Shown here piece by piece: positions 26,436-34,997 of a DNA stretch of 64,000 nt. The notes under the pieces were generated by a model. The model was not told the DNA's origin. It did not search any database and saw only the letters and a list, made by a program, of their open reading frames with translations. Position 1 is the first letter of the stretch. Each line of letters opens with the position of its first letter. Source of the stretch: Arthrobacter sp. StoSoilB5 (GTDB lineage: Bacteria; Actinomycetota; Actinomycetes; Actinomycetales; Micrococcaceae); NCBI RefSeq assembly GCF_019977235.1, contig NZ_AP024646.1, positions 1,612,001-1,676,000 on the forward strand, given 5' to 3'. Both the position numbers and the translations under genes were made by a program.

Positions 26436-27143
26436 CTAACGCGGGGTTGGAGAGATGGTGGGATTGTTCTTCCACACATCGAGGTAGCGGCGCCTGCCGC
26501 GGGCCATTGCAGTAACGAAAAAAGCCAATGCTGCCACGACGGCTACGCTGACGGCTGCACCGGCCGGTAGCCCGGCGACCAACAGTGCCGAGCCAACCAA
26601 CAAAGCGATCAGGGCAGCGTTCACGGTTGCCATGAACACCATGCTGCTGCCAGCCACTTGGCTGAAGTCCTTCCTACCGCCGAAGAAGTAATACGTCCGT
26701 TTGGCGCCTTCCTCGTCGTCGTTGGACGCAGCCATGAGGTATCGCGCCAGGCCCGGGTCAAGATCGACGTAAGCGGCACGCAACCGGTTCATGGCAATGA
26801 CATACATCAGGTCCTCCATCCCCACGCTCATGACGCGTATGTGGGTTAAGAGCCCTACCAGGAGGTCGATGGTGAGGATAGTCAGCGCGAATGCCCTGAA
26901 GGACTCGGAGAACTGCGTAGCCTGACCCACGAGGGCCACACTCAGCAGGCTGGCCGACGTGAAGGTCAGGAACATGCTGATGCGCGTGAGGACCTCGCCT
27001 TGCGTAGTGCTCCTTGAGGCAAGCAGGCTCCAGTGTTCGGTGGCCAGCAATTGCGCCCGTATGCTCGGGGAAGCCGAAGCTTGGGCAGCTGCCGGCTGGC
27101 TCACCGGAAGTTCGGCGTTGGCTGCACCCGGTTCTTCGGACAT
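26436..27143 (-). CDS. Membrane protein of unknown function (DUF2721-like layout)
   Basis: Start placed at ATG 27143. An in-frame ATG at 27215 would add a repeat-encoded extension (QRLLSVQRLLSV) that looks spurious. The 235-residue protein has an Ala/Pro/Ser-rich N-terminus, two membrane segments (about 75-125), a cytoplasmic loop with DLMYVIAMNRLRAAYVDLDP, two more segments (about 170-215) and a basic tail. I do not recognise a catalytic motif. It converges with the DivIVA-repeat gene across 12 bases. Confidence 0.65.
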   Translation of the reverse strand: MSEEPGAANAELPVSQPAAAQASASPSIRAQLLATEHWSLLASRSTTQGEVLTRISMFLTFTSASLLSVALVGQATQFSESFRAFALTILTIDLLVGLLTHIRVMSVGMEDLMYVIAMNRLRAAYVDLDPGLARYLMAASNDDEEGAKRTYYFFGGRKDFSQVAGSSMVFMATVNAALIALLVGSALLVAGLPAGAAVSVAVVAALAFFVTAMARGRRRYLDVWKNNPTISPTPR

Positions 27144-27171
27144 GGCGCCATTGTCCACCCTGCCGCAATAC

Positions 27172-27219
27172 ACGGACAACAGGCGCTGCACGGACAACAG
27201 GCGCTGCGCGGACAACAGC
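27172..27219 (+). repeat. 18-bp tandem repeat, about 2.6 copies
   Basis: ACGGACAACAGGCGCTGC occurs at 27172-27189 and 27190-27207, with a partial third copy beginning GCGGACAACAG at 27208. It fills the gap between the symporter stop and the membrane-protein start. Confidence 0.8.
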
Positions 27220-27228
27220 TGCCTGCGC

Positions 27229-28695
27229 TTAGCGTTCGGTGGCTACGGGCCGTTCCGGAACGTGCAGGCGGGACATTACGCGGTTCACGGAAGCGGGCAC
27301 GCGGTTTTTGGTCCAGAGTGAGACTGCCACTGTCGTTGCGAAAGCCGCCGGGACCGTCCATGCAGCCGGTTGGGCAAGCCAGGCAGGTGCATTGCCCTGG
27401 CCCATGACCGTGCTAACCACCATGGCCCCGCCGCACAGCAGTGCACCGGTCACCATCCCTGCAACCGCCCCTGCATCGGTCAGGCCACGCCACCAGATTC
27501 CCAACAGCAGCACGGGGCAAATGGTGGAAGCCGTAAACGCAAAGACGAGTCCAACACTCCCAGCCAAGGCCAGGGTGTCGGTCATGAAAGCAAAGCCCAA
27601 AGGCACGACGGCGGCCAGCAGCGCTGCGAGGCGGAATCCCCGGACACTTCCACCGAAAAGGTCCTGGCTGATGACGCCGGAAAGTGACACCACCAGCCCC
27701 GACGTGGTGGAAAGGAACGCGGCGAAAGCGCCGGCGACCACGAGTGCTGAGAGGAGTTCACCGGCTGTCCCGCCAACCAGCCTGCCGGGCAACAGCAGGA
27801 CCAAGGCATCGGCTTGGCCCGACTGCGCGAGTTCCGGGGCAAACATCCTGCCCACAGCGCCCGAAAGCGTTGGGAAGAGGTAGAAGACCGAGAGGAGCCC
27901 TAGGACGATCAGTGTGGTGCGTCGTGCGGATTGTCCATCGGGATTCGTGTAGAAGCGCACCAGGACATGCGGCAAGCCCAGCGTCCCGAAGAGCAACGCC
28001 ACCATGAGTGAAATGTTCTGGTAGGCGCTGGCGGCTGGCTGGCCGGTGGGATTGACCGGAAGCTGGGCCTGGTACTGGGTGTCGCTTCCGGCCAGTACCA
28101 GGAGTACGAATATCACAGGCACGGCCAACGCAGTCAGTTTGAGCCAATACTGGAAAGCCTGGACGAACGTAATGGATCGCATCCCTCCTGCCACCACCGT
28201 GAGGCACACCACCAGCACAACCGCCGTCGAACCTACCCACGACGGCAGGCCAGTGGTGATGCGGATGGTGAGCGCAGCGCCATGAAGCTGGGGCACGATG
28301 TACAACCAGCCGACCGCCACCACCACCAGGCTCGTGACGCGTCGAACGATTCTGGAATCCAGGCGCGCTTCGGTGAAATCGGGGATGGTGTACGCGCCGG
28401 AGCGCCGAAGGGGAGCGGCCACGAACAGCAACAGCATCAGGTAGCCTGCGGTGTAACCAACGGGGAACCATAGGGCGTCGGTCCCGGATAGCAGGATCAG
28501 TCCTGCGACTCCCAGGAAGCTCGCGGCCGAGAGGTACTCGCCGCCGATCGCGGAGGCATTCCACCACGGCGGTACTGTGCGTGAGGCGACGTAGAAGTCT
28601 CCGGTGGTGCGCGAGATGCGAAGGCCATAGAAGCCGATGACGGCCGTGGTGATCGAAACTGCCAGGAAAGCAACCAGGCCAACAGCAGGGTTCAC
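27229..28695 (-). CDS. Sodium/solute symporter (SSS family)
   Basis: A 488-residue transporter with about 13 membrane segments. It has the SSS core (DFYVASRTVPPWWNASAIGGEYLSAASFLGVAG, AGGMRSITFVQAFQYWLKL, GTLGLPHVLVRFYTNPDGQSARR) shared with acetate/pyruvate permeases. Its start overlaps the stop of the DUF485 gene by four bases. With that partner and the two-component genes it forms one minus-strand operon. It is shorter than the plus-strand paralogue at 31581. Substrate is probably a short monocarboxylate. Confidence 0.85.
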   Translation of the reverse strand: MNPAVGLVAFLAVSITTAVIGFYGLRISRTTGDFYVASRTVPPWWNASAIGGEYLSAASFLGVAGLILLSGTDALWFPVGYTAGYLMLLLFVAAPLRRSGAYTIPDFTEARLDSRIVRRVTSLVVVAVGWLYIVPQLHGAALTIRITTGLPSWVGSTAVVLVVCLTVVAGGMRSITFVQAFQYWLKLTALAVPVIFVLLVLAGSDTQYQAQLPVNPTGQPAASAYQNISLMVALLFGTLGLPHVLVRFYTNPDGQSARRTTLIVLGLLSVFYLFPTLSGAVGRMFAPELAQSGQADALVLLLPGRLVGGTAGELLSALVVAGAFAAFLSTTSGLVVSLSGVISQDLFGGSVRGFRLAALLAAVVPLGFAFMTDTLALAGSVGLVFAFTASTICPVLLLGIWWRGLTDAGAVAGMVTGALLCGGAMVVSTVMGQGNAPAWLAQPAAWTVPAAFATTVAVSLWTKNRVPASVNRVMSRLHVPERPVATER

Positions 28696-29054
28696 TTGTC
28701 CTCCACAAGATCCTGATAGCGGGCTTCATTGCGGGCGGCCGCGCGGTTGTAGAGCCACGCGCTGAGGCCTATCACGGGGTAGATTCCCAATCCCAGAAGC
28801 AGCCAGTCGAGCGGAATGCCAAGGATCCTGGTCTCAGCTACCCCGGGTCCGAAGACCAGCAAGAGGGCGAAGGCAGCGAGAATCAGCAGGAAGCCGCAGG
28901 CCACCACCAGTGCGAGGCGCAACTGGGAGCGAATCAGGGAACGAACAAAGACGCGTCCTACGTCCGAATCCTCGCCGACTTCACCACCGTAAGGGAGCCG
29001 GGTGGGAGCAGGTTTCGCTGATTGGCGTGGTGCCGTGACCCGAACGCGCGTCAT
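28692..29054 (-). CDS. DUF485-type small membrane protein, symporter partner
   Basis: A 120-residue protein with a basic cytoplasmic N-terminus, two membrane segments (LALVVACGFLLILAAFALLLVFG and LDWLLLGLGIYPVIGLSAWLY) and a charged end. The position between response regulator and symporter, with four-base overlaps on both sides, identifies it as the small subunit that accompanies ActP/MctC-type symporters. Its sequence is divergent from canonical DUF485, so the family name is partly inferred from context. Confidence 0.7.
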   Translation of the reverse strand: MTRVRVTAPRQSAKPAPTRLPYGGEVGEDSDVGRVFVRSLIRSQLRLALVVACGFLLILAAFALLLVFGPGVAETRILGIPLDWLLLGLGIYPVIGLSAWLYNRAAARNEARYQDLVEDK

Positions 29055-29770
29055 CCTTGTGGCCGGATGCGGGTGGATTGCAGCTTGTCCCGTACCGATG
29101 GCAAGTGGCGCCGGCTAATGGGAAGTTCGGCGCCAGCCACTCTGACGCTCGGGGCCGTCGCCGAGAGCTTTAGATGGCCCACATGGTTGAGCGCAATCAG
29201 GTAGCTGCGGTGGATCCGGATGAACCCGGCTTCCGCCCACTTCTGTTCCAGATCGCTGAGGGGGACGCGGATCAGGTAACTGGCTTCGGCCGTGTGCAGC
29301 CTGGCGTAGTCGCCCTGCGCCTGCACATAGCTCACATCATCGCGACGGATCATGCGGGTTGTGCTGCCAAGGTCCACCGTGATCATTTCGGGAGCAGGTG
29401 TCCCATCCTTGATCAGCTCACTGATCCGGTCCACGGAACGTGCCAGCCGCTCGGCCCGGAGCGGCTTGAGGAGATAGTCAATGGCGGCGAGGTCGAAGGC
29501 CTCCAACGCGCAGTCTTCGTCAGCGGTGACAAACACGACGGCGGGCGGGCTGGTGCTGTGCGAGATGGCGCGGGCGATGTCCAGGCCAGAAAGGGCGGGC
29601 ATGTGGATGTCGAGGAACACGGCGTCAACGGACTCCCGTTCCAACATCTGCAAAGCCTCGGTGCCGGACGACGCCCGGTAGATCGCGCCGATGCGCGCAT
29701 CCTGCCCGAGCAGGAAGGCAAGCTCCTCCACAGCAGGCAGTTCGTCGTCAGCGACGAGCACGTTGATCAT
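29051..29770 (-). CDS. LytTR-family response regulator
   Basis: A 239-residue regulator. The receiver domain occupies residues 1-120, with acidic pocket ADDE, phospho-acceptor Asp54 (VFLDIHMPALSG) and the conserved Lys in YLLKPLRAERL. A LytTR DNA-binding domain follows (ISYVQAQGDYARLH-like segment, then FIRIHRSYLIALNHV). It pairs with the upstream LytS-type kinase. LytTR proteins bind two 9-bp direct repeats, and such a pair lies in the divergent promoter at 31063-31092. Confidence 0.92.
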   Translation of the reverse strand: MINVLVADDELPAVEELAFLLGQDARIGAIYRASSGTEALQMLERESVDAVFLDIHMPALSGLDIARAISHSTSPPAVVFVTADEDCALEAFDLAAIDYLLKPLRAERLARSVDRISELIKDGTPAPEMITVDLGSTTRMIRRDDVSYVQAQGDYARLHTAEASYLIRVPLSDLEQKWAEAGFIRIHRSYLIALNHVGHLKLSATAPSVRVAGAELPISRRHLPSVRDKLQSTRIRPQG

Positions 29771-29792
29771 GATTAAAGATTAGCCCTGTGTG

Positions 29793-30995
29793 TCAGGCGT
29801 CATGTCCGGGCTGGGATTTGGGCACCCGCATGGTGATCAAGGTTCCTTCTCCCGGGGCAGTTTCGATAACCAGGCCGTGCTCGTCCCCGTAGACCTGCCG
29901 CAAGCGGGCATCGACGTTGCGCAATCCCACGTGCTCGCCGTCTGTGTGTCCGGCAAGCACGGACCGCAGGTGCTCCGGGTCCATCCCCACGCCGTCGTCC
30001 TCGATTGTGACCTCTGCGAACGCGCCCGAATCGTTGGCGCAAATGGTGATGTGTCCCGGACCTTCCTTCGCCTCAAGGCCGTGCCGGACCGCGTTTTCCA
30101 CCAGCGGTTGAAGGCTGAGGAACGGAATGACAGTGCTCAGCACTTCGGGCGCGATCCGAAGACTCACCTGCACGCGTTCGCCAAACCTGGCCCGTTCGAG
30201 AAGGAGGTAGCGATCGATGCAGCGCAGTTCCTCGGCCACAGTGGTGAAGTCGCCATGCCGCCGGAACGAGTACCTGGTGAAGTCTGCGAACTCCACTACG
30301 AGTTCCCTGGCACGCGCGGGGTCCGTATTGATGAAGGAAGCGATGGCGTTCAAGGAGTTGTAAATGAAGTGCGGGCTGATCTGAGCACGGAGAGCCCGGA
30401 CTTCGGCCTCCATCAAGAGGGTCCGCGAGGCTTCCAATTCGGCGAGGTCAAGCTGGGCGGCAATCCAGTCAGCCACTTCGCTGGTGGCCCTTACCAGCCC
30501 GGCTCCGGCAGCAGGCGCAAGGGCCGCCACTGATCCGACCACCCTGGAGCCGGCACGGATGGGGGCGATGACGGCACTGAAGTCATGGCTGCCATGCTCG
30601 GACTTTGCCCGGTTTGGGTGCCCGGCGTGGGGTACCACTGCCGTTCGCCCCGTGGCCAAGACTTCGGCGGCCAGGCGCATCAGGGAAGGCCTCAACTCCT
30701 CGGCAACCCCGTCCCACGCAAGGACCGAATCGGTGTCTGTGATAGCCAGCGCATCGCAGCCGAGAAGCATCCGAAGTTGCTTGCTCGCCTTGGCAGCACC
30801 AGCCGCCTGCAGTCCGCCACGCAGATGCTGCCCCGCACGTGATGCTGCATGCAGTGTGTTGTAGGTGGCCCGCTCAGCATCCGTGCCAAGGTCCCGGAAG
30901 GAGCGGATCACCTTCAGTCCAACACCAACGACGACGGCGATGGCCATCACGATCACGGCGATCGCGGCTGCGGTGAAAAGCGGGGAGTCCGGCAT
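29793..30995 (-). CDS. LytS-type sensor histidine kinase
   Basis: Start placed at ATG 30995 (MPDSPLFTAAAIAVIV); the frame is open to 31079, but that part translates a DNA repeat. The 400-residue protein has one N-terminal membrane segment, a GAF-like sensor region (about 65-185), the His_kinase domain with phospho-acceptor His209 (AQISPHFIYNSLNAI), and an HATPase domain with N box LQPLVENAVRHGLE and G1 box EDDGVGMDPE. It lies 22 bases upstream of its response regulator gene. The signal is not known; an intracellular ligand for GAF is possible. Confidence 0.9.
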   Translation of the reverse strand: MPDSPLFTAAAIAVIVMAIAVVVGVGLKVIRSFRDLGTDAERATYNTLHAASRAGQHLRGGLQAAGAAKASKQLRMLLGCDALAITDTDSVLAWDGVAEELRPSLMRLAAEVLATGRTAVVPHAGHPNRAKSEHGSHDFSAVIAPIRAGSRVVGSVAALAPAAGAGLVRATSEVADWIAAQLDLAELEASRTLLMEAEVRALRAQISPHFIYNSLNAIASFINTDPARARELVVEFADFTRYSFRRHGDFTTVAEELRCIDRYLLLERARFGERVQVSLRIAPEVLSTVIPFLSLQPLVENAVRHGLEAKEGPGHITICANDSGAFAEVTIEDDGVGMDPEHLRSVLAGHTDGEHVGLRNVDARLRQVYGDEHGLVIETAPGEGTLITMRVPKSQPGHDA

Positions 30996-31008
30996 AGAGC
31001 CAGCGTAA

Positions 31009-31061
31009 CCGGATGCCCGCTCACATCCTTCCCGGCTTTTCCCGAATGCTCGCTCACATCC
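31009..31061 (-). repeat. 20-bp direct repeat in the kinase upstream region
   Basis: CCGGATGCCCGCTCACATCC (31009-31028) and CCGAATGCTCGCTCACATCC (31042-31061) differ at two positions and are 33 bp apart, three helical turns. They lie just upstream of the kinase start. Confidence 0.7.
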
Positions 31062-31062
31062 C

Positions 31063-31092
31063 ACCGTTCGGCGCAGCATCCTGACCGTTGGG
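31063..31092 (+). promoter_or_regulatory. LytTR-type binding site (two 9-bp direct repeats)
   Basis: ACCGTTCGG (31063-31071) and ACCGTTGGG (31084-31092) both fit the published LytTR consensus [TA][AC][CA]GTTN[AG][TG]. They are separated by 12 bp, the usual spacing. The site lies in the 211-base gap between the kinase and the plus-strand DUF485-symporter operon. Confidence 0.65.
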
Positions 31093-31140
31093 CGACGCTG
31101 GCCAGTGCTTCTCTGGTACGCGCAGCGTGGCTCGTTCGAT

Positions 31141-31156
31141 AGTGATTGCAGTCACA
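31141..31156 (+). promoter_or_regulatory. CRP/GlxR-like palindrome
   Basis: AGTGATTGCAGTCACA matches TGTGA-N6-TCACA at nine of ten fixed positions, 50 bases before the DUF485 start codon. Global cAMP-type regulators control acetate uptake genes in related corynebacteria. Confidence 0.55.
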
Positions 31157-31206
31157 TTGGCAGCGCGTGTCGAGCTGATGTGGACACATCACAATCAGGA
31201 GGAACC

Positions 31207-31584
31207 ATGGGTAATGAAGCCCAACCCCAGGACGCAACTGCGTCCGTGGACTTCCAGGAAGTCCAGCAAACGGAACGGTTCAAGACGCTGCGCAAGCGGC
31301 ACCGCAGTTTTGTCTTCCCGATGGCAGTGGCGTTCCTGCTCTGGTATTTCGCCTACGTTCTCTTGGCCGACTACGCCGTCGGCTTCATGTCCATCAAAGT
31401 TTGGGGCAACATCAACGTCGGCCTGATCCTCGGGTTGCTCCAATTTGTCACCACCTTCGGCATCACGGCCTGGTACGTGAGCTACTCCAACAGGAAGCTG
31501 GACCCCATCGCGGCCGGCATCCGCAATGAGATCGAGGGTCATCGGTTTGACAAGGACGGCAACGTAATCGAGGCAGGCAAATGA
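31207..31584 (+). CDS. DUF485 family membrane protein
   Basis: Start at ATG 31207 behind AGGAGG; the upstream open frame is ignored. The 125-residue protein has the DUF485 core FKTLRKRHRSFVFPMAVAFLLWYFAYVLLADYAVGFM and a second membrane segment near residues 75-98. It overlaps the symporter start by four bases. It is the constant partner of ActP-type symporters, probably helping assembly or regulation. Confidence 0.92.
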   Translation: MGNEAQPQDATASVDFQEVQQTERFKTLRKRHRSFVFPMAVAFLLWYFAYVLLADYAVGFMSIKVWGNINVGLILGLLQFVTTFGITAWYVSYSNRKLDPIAAGIRNEIEGHRFDKDGNVIEAGK

Positions 31585-33212
31585 ACATCAACCACATCGG
31601 CACCGTTGTCCCCGCAGTCAACGTCGGAGCACTGAAAGATACAACGCTCCTAAATATGGGCATTTTCGCCCTCTTTGTAGCTGTCACCATGGTGATCGTC
31701 TTCCGCGCCAGCAGGAACAACAAGACCGCGGCAGACTACTATGCCGCCGGCCGCTCGTTCACTGGTTCACAGAACGGTACAGCGATTGCGGGTGACTACC
31801 TTTCCGCGGCGTCGTTCCTCGGCATCACCGGCGCCATTGCCATCAACGGATATGACGGCTTCCTCTACTCGATCGGCTTCCTGGTCGCGTGGTTGGTGGC
31901 ATTGCTCCTGGTGGCCGAACTCCTGCGCAACACCGGCAAGTTCACTATGGCCGATGTCCTGTCTTTCCGGCTTCGCCAGCGCCCGGTCCGCATCGCGGCC
32001 GCCCTCTCCACCCTCGCAGTGTGCTTCTTTTACCTCCTCGCGCAGATGGCGGGAGCGGGCAGCTTGATTTCGCTCCTGTTGGGAATCAGCGACTGGGGCG
32101 GACAAGCTTTGGTGATTATCGTCGTCGGCGCCTTGATGATCATGTACGTACTCATTGGAGGCATGAAGGGCACCACATGGGTGCAGATCATCAAAGCCAT
32201 CCTGCTGATCGCAGGAGCTGCAGTCATGACTGCCTGGGTACTGGCGATCTACGGTTTCAACCTGTCCAACCTGCTCGGCTCCGCCGCCGAAGCCGCCAAC
32301 AACCCAGCTGTTCTCAACCCGGGCCTCCAGTACGGCAAGACGGAAACGTCCAAGCTTGATTTCATGTCCCTCGGCCTGGCGTTGGTCCTCGGCACCGCTG
32401 CCCTCCCGCATGTCCTGATGCGTTTCTATACAGTCCCCACGGCCAAGGAAGCACGCAAGTCCGTGGTCTGGTCGATCTGGCTGATCGGTTTGTTCTACCT
32501 CTTCACCCTGGTACTGGGCTACGGTGCGGCAGCTTTGGTCGGAGCGGAAACCATTAAGTCGGCCCCCGGCGGCGTCAACTCTGCCGCACCCCTGCTGGCC
32601 TTCCACCTTGGCGGGCCGCTATTGCTCGGCTTCATTTCGGCGGTCGCATTCGCCACCATCCTTGCCGTGGTGGCTGGACTGACCATCACCGCTGCAGCAT
32701 CCTTTGCCCATGACATCTACGCCAACGTCATCGCAAAGGGCAAAGCCGATGCCACCACAGAGGTCAAGGTAGCCCGGCGAACCGTGGTGGTGATCGGCAT
32801 CCTGGCCATCCTGGGCGGCATCTTCGCCAACGGACAGAACGTCGCCTTCCTCGTGGCACTTGCCTTCGCGGTCGCAGCATCGGCCAACCTGCCAACCATC
32901 GTGTACTCCTTGTTCTGGCGGAAATTCACCACGCAGGGCGCGGTGTGGAGCATGTACGGTGGCCTGGCCTCGGCCATCCTGCTCATCACCTTCTCACCCG
33001 TGGTTTCAGGCGCAAAGACGTCCATGATCCAGGGAGCCAACTTCGCGTTCTTCCCGCTGAGCAACCCGGGCATCGTGTCCATCCCGCTTGCCTTCTTCCT
33101 GGGCTGGCTGGGAACCGTCCTGGACAAGCGCCGTGAGGATCCCGCCAAGCAAGCTGAGATGGAAGTGCGCTCGCTGACAGGCATCGGCGCAGAGAAAGCG
33201 GTGGACCACTAA
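31581..33212 (+). CDS. actP: Cation/acetate (monocarboxylate) symporter
   Basis: A 543-residue SSS transporter with 13 or so membrane segments. It has the ActP/MctC pattern: NKTAADYYAAGRSFTGSQNGTAIAGDYLSAASFLGITGAIA, QRPVRIAAALSTLAVCFFYLLAQM, LIGGMKGTTWVQIIKA and TAALPHVLMRFYTVPTAKEARKS. Orthologues such as corynebacterial MctC take up acetate, propionate and pyruvate with Na+ or H+. It is translationally coupled to the DUF485 gene and probably under LytTR and CRP/GlxR-type control from the upstream sites. Confidence 0.92.
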   Translation: MNINHIGTVVPAVNVGALKDTTLLNMGIFALFVAVTMVIVFRASRNNKTAADYYAAGRSFTGSQNGTAIAGDYLSAASFLGITGAIAINGYDGFLYSIGFLVAWLVALLLVAELLRNTGKFTMADVLSFRLRQRPVRIAAALSTLAVCFFYLLAQMAGAGSLISLLLGISDWGGQALVIIVVGALMIMYVLIGGMKGTTWVQIIKAILLIAGAAVMTAWVLAIYGFNLSNLLGSAAEAANNPAVLNPGLQYGKTETSKLDFMSLGLALVLGTAALPHVLMRFYTVPTAKEARKSVVWSIWLIGLFYLFTLVLGYGAAALVGAETIKSAPGGVNSAAPLLAFHLGGPLLLGFISAVAFATILAVVAGLTITAAASFAHDIYANVIAKGKADATTEVKVARRTVVVIGILAILGGIFANGQNVAFLVALAFAVAASANLPTIVYSLFWRKFTTQGAVWSMYGGLASAILLITFSPVVSGAKTSMIQGANFAFFPLSNPGIVSIPLAFFLGWLGTVLDKRREDPAKQAEMEVRSLTGIGAEKAVDH

Positions 33213-33230
33213 GCTTCAACCAAAAACGGG

Positions 33231-33260
33231 GGCTCCTTCTGCCAAGTGGCAGGGGGAGCC
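33231..33260 (+). terminator. Hairpin between the symporter and the convergent PHP gene
   Basis: GGCTCC (33231-33236) pairs with GGAGCC (33255-33260), enclosing GCCA-AG-TGGC. It has no strong T-tract. It lies between two convergent stops and may act in both directions. Confidence 0.5.
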
Positions 33261-33279
33261 ACCGCCATGCCGCATCGAA

Positions 33280-34314
33280 TTACTTCTTGAGGCTGAGCCA
33301 CTCCTTCAACTGTTCCAATGGCCAGGTGGTGACGATCCGTTCCTTCGGCACCCCAAGTGCTTCGGCGCGCTCGGCGCCGTATTGGAGGAAATCCAGTTGG
33401 CCGGGGGCATGGGCATCGCTGTCGATGCTGAACAGGCAGCCGGCGTCAAGCGCCATCTTGATCAGCGTGTCCGGAGGGTCCTGCCGCTCCGGCCGCGAAT
33501 TGATTTCTACGGCGACGCCCCACTCGGCGCATTCGGTGAAGACCTTGGCGGCGTCGAATTCGGACTCGGGCCGGGTGCCGCGCGATCCTTGGACCAAGCG
33601 GCCAGTGCAGTGGCCCAGCACGTTGGTGTGCGGATCACTGATACCGCCCAACATCCGCTTGGTCATGGTCTGCTTATCCGAGCGCAGCTTCGAATGGACG
33701 CTGGCCACCACGACGTCCAACCGGTCCAGCATCTCCGGGGACTGGTCCAGGGTCCCGTCCTCCAGGATGTCCACTTCGATTCCTTTGAGTAACCGGCAGC
33801 CGTCCTGGTTGGCATTAATCCCTTCCACGACGCCGAGTTGTTTCTCAAGCCGTTCTACGCTGAGGCCGTTGGCGATGGTCAGGTTGGGGGAGTGGTCCGT
33901 GAGGGCAAGGTATTCCCGGCCGAGGGTCTTGGCAGCGGCCACCATGGTTTCAATGGGCGAGCCGCCGTCGGACCAGTTGCTATGGCTGTGGAGGTCGCCG
34001 CGCAACGCTGCCTTGAGCGTGTGGCCGCCGGATGCCAAGGATTCGGTGCCGCGCTCGCGAAGGTCGGCCAGATAATCGGGCACCCTGTCTTCCATTGCCT
34101 GGGTAATGACTTCCGCGCTTCGGTCCCCAACACCTTTCAGGCTTGTGACTCTTCCATTTCGGATGAGCCTGGCCAGCTCTTCGGACGGAAGCTTCCGAAC
34201 GGCGTCGGCTGCTTTCCTGAAGGCCTGGACCTTGAAAGACGGGGCTTGGCCGCGTTCCAACCAAAAGGAGATTTCTTCGAGCGCCTCAACGGGATCCATG
34301 GCTCCATGATCCAC
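33280..34314 (-). CDS. PHP-domain phosphoesterase (PolX C-terminal type)
   Basis: A 344-residue protein; ATG 34299 is an alternative start. Residues about 10-90 form helix-hairpin-helix segments (FKVQAFRKAADAVRKLPSEELA, VTSLKGVGDRSAEVI). The PHP domain follows with metal-binding DLHSHSNWSDGGSP, ALTDHSPN, KGIEVDILEDG, VVASVHSK, LGHCTGR and SIDSDAHAPGQL. It looks like the C-terminal half of DNA polymerase X without the polymerase, suggesting a 3'-5' exonuclease or phosphatase role in repair. It is monocistronic. Confidence 0.88.
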   Translation of the reverse strand: MDHGAMDPVEALEEISFWLERGQAPSFKVQAFRKAADAVRKLPSEELARLIRNGRVTSLKGVGDRSAEVITQAMEDRVPDYLADLRERGTESLASGGHTLKAALRGDLHSHSNWSDGGSPIETMVAAAKTLGREYLALTDHSPNLTIANGLSVERLEKQLGVVEGINANQDGCRLLKGIEVDILEDGTLDQSPEMLDRLDVVVASVHSKLRSDKQTMTKRMLGGISDPHTNVLGHCTGRLVQGSRGTRPESEFDAAKVFTECAEWGVAVEINSRPERQDPPDTLIKMALDAGCLFSIDSDAHAPGQLDFLQYGAERAEALGVPKERIVTTWPLEQLKEWLSLKK

Positions 34315-34375
34315 GAACCGGGCGCACCATCAACAGTGGGCAATGCCGATGATGCGCCGGTCCGGGCCATTGCCC

Positions 34376-34966
34376 CTAGTGGTGGCCGCTTGGAACCAGT
34401 CCCGGGTGTTTTCCTTCAGAGGGGGCCTGGCCGTGTTCCCCGTGGGGTACGGCGTGCTGGCCTGCCATCGATGCGGCCAATCCCGGCGTGGCCACTGAAG
34501 CAACAACGACGGCGGCCCCGAACGCGGCTGCCAGAAGCCGCCCGGTCCTTGGCAGGCCGTGGGCGCCGCCGTCGTTGGTCTTTGCCTGCCGACCCAGCCA
34601 GCCGCCCCCGGCAAGTGCCATGAGGGACAGGCCCAAGGCGGCAAGATGGCTCACATCAAGCGAGCCCTCAGTGGACGCCAAACGCCATGTGAGGACGCCG
34701 ATATGTGCCGCGGCTGCCGTCGCCAGTCCGGGAAACGCAAGCCGGGTGAAGACAAGGGAGTTCCGGTGGAGCCCCCACAACGACCAAGCCAGTAAGGCTA
34801 GTCCAGCTGCGAGGGCCACCACTCCGGCAACCACCAATCCAGATGCAGCAGCTCCTGAAAGGTAGCCGGCCGCAAGGGACAGATCCACCAACCCGCCAGC
34901 CATGGCGGCGAAGTAGACGAACAACAGCACGGCTGAGTTCAGCGTGGGGTGGTGTTTGGCTTCCAT
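34376..34966 (-). CDS. Membrane protein of unknown function with His-rich tail
   Basis: Start at ATG 34966 after AAGGAGA. The 196-residue protein has five predicted membrane segments (residues about 12-170) and a short C-terminal tail rich in His, Gly and Pro (GQHAVPHGEHGQAP, ending PSGHH), possibly metal-binding and extracytoplasmic. It lies 31 bases after the DUF4383 gene in the same direction. I do not recognise the family. Confidence 0.65.
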   Translation of the reverse strand: MEAKHHPTLNSAVLLFVYFAAMAGGLVDLSLAAGYLSGAAASGLVVAGVVALAAGLALLAWSLWGLHRNSLVFTRLAFPGLATAAAAHIGVLTWRLASTEGSLDVSHLAALGLSLMALAGGGWLGRQAKTNDGGAHGLPRTGRLLAAAFGAAVVVASVATPGLAASMAGQHAVPHGEHGQAPSEGKHPGLVPSGHH

Positions 34967-34997
34967 GCGGCTCTCCTTGGACTCGCTGGTTCCGCGA

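Noticed and set aside
31180..31195. Second CRP-like site TGTGGACACATCACA
   Set aside because: The half-sites are one base too close for the usual 6-bp spacer.
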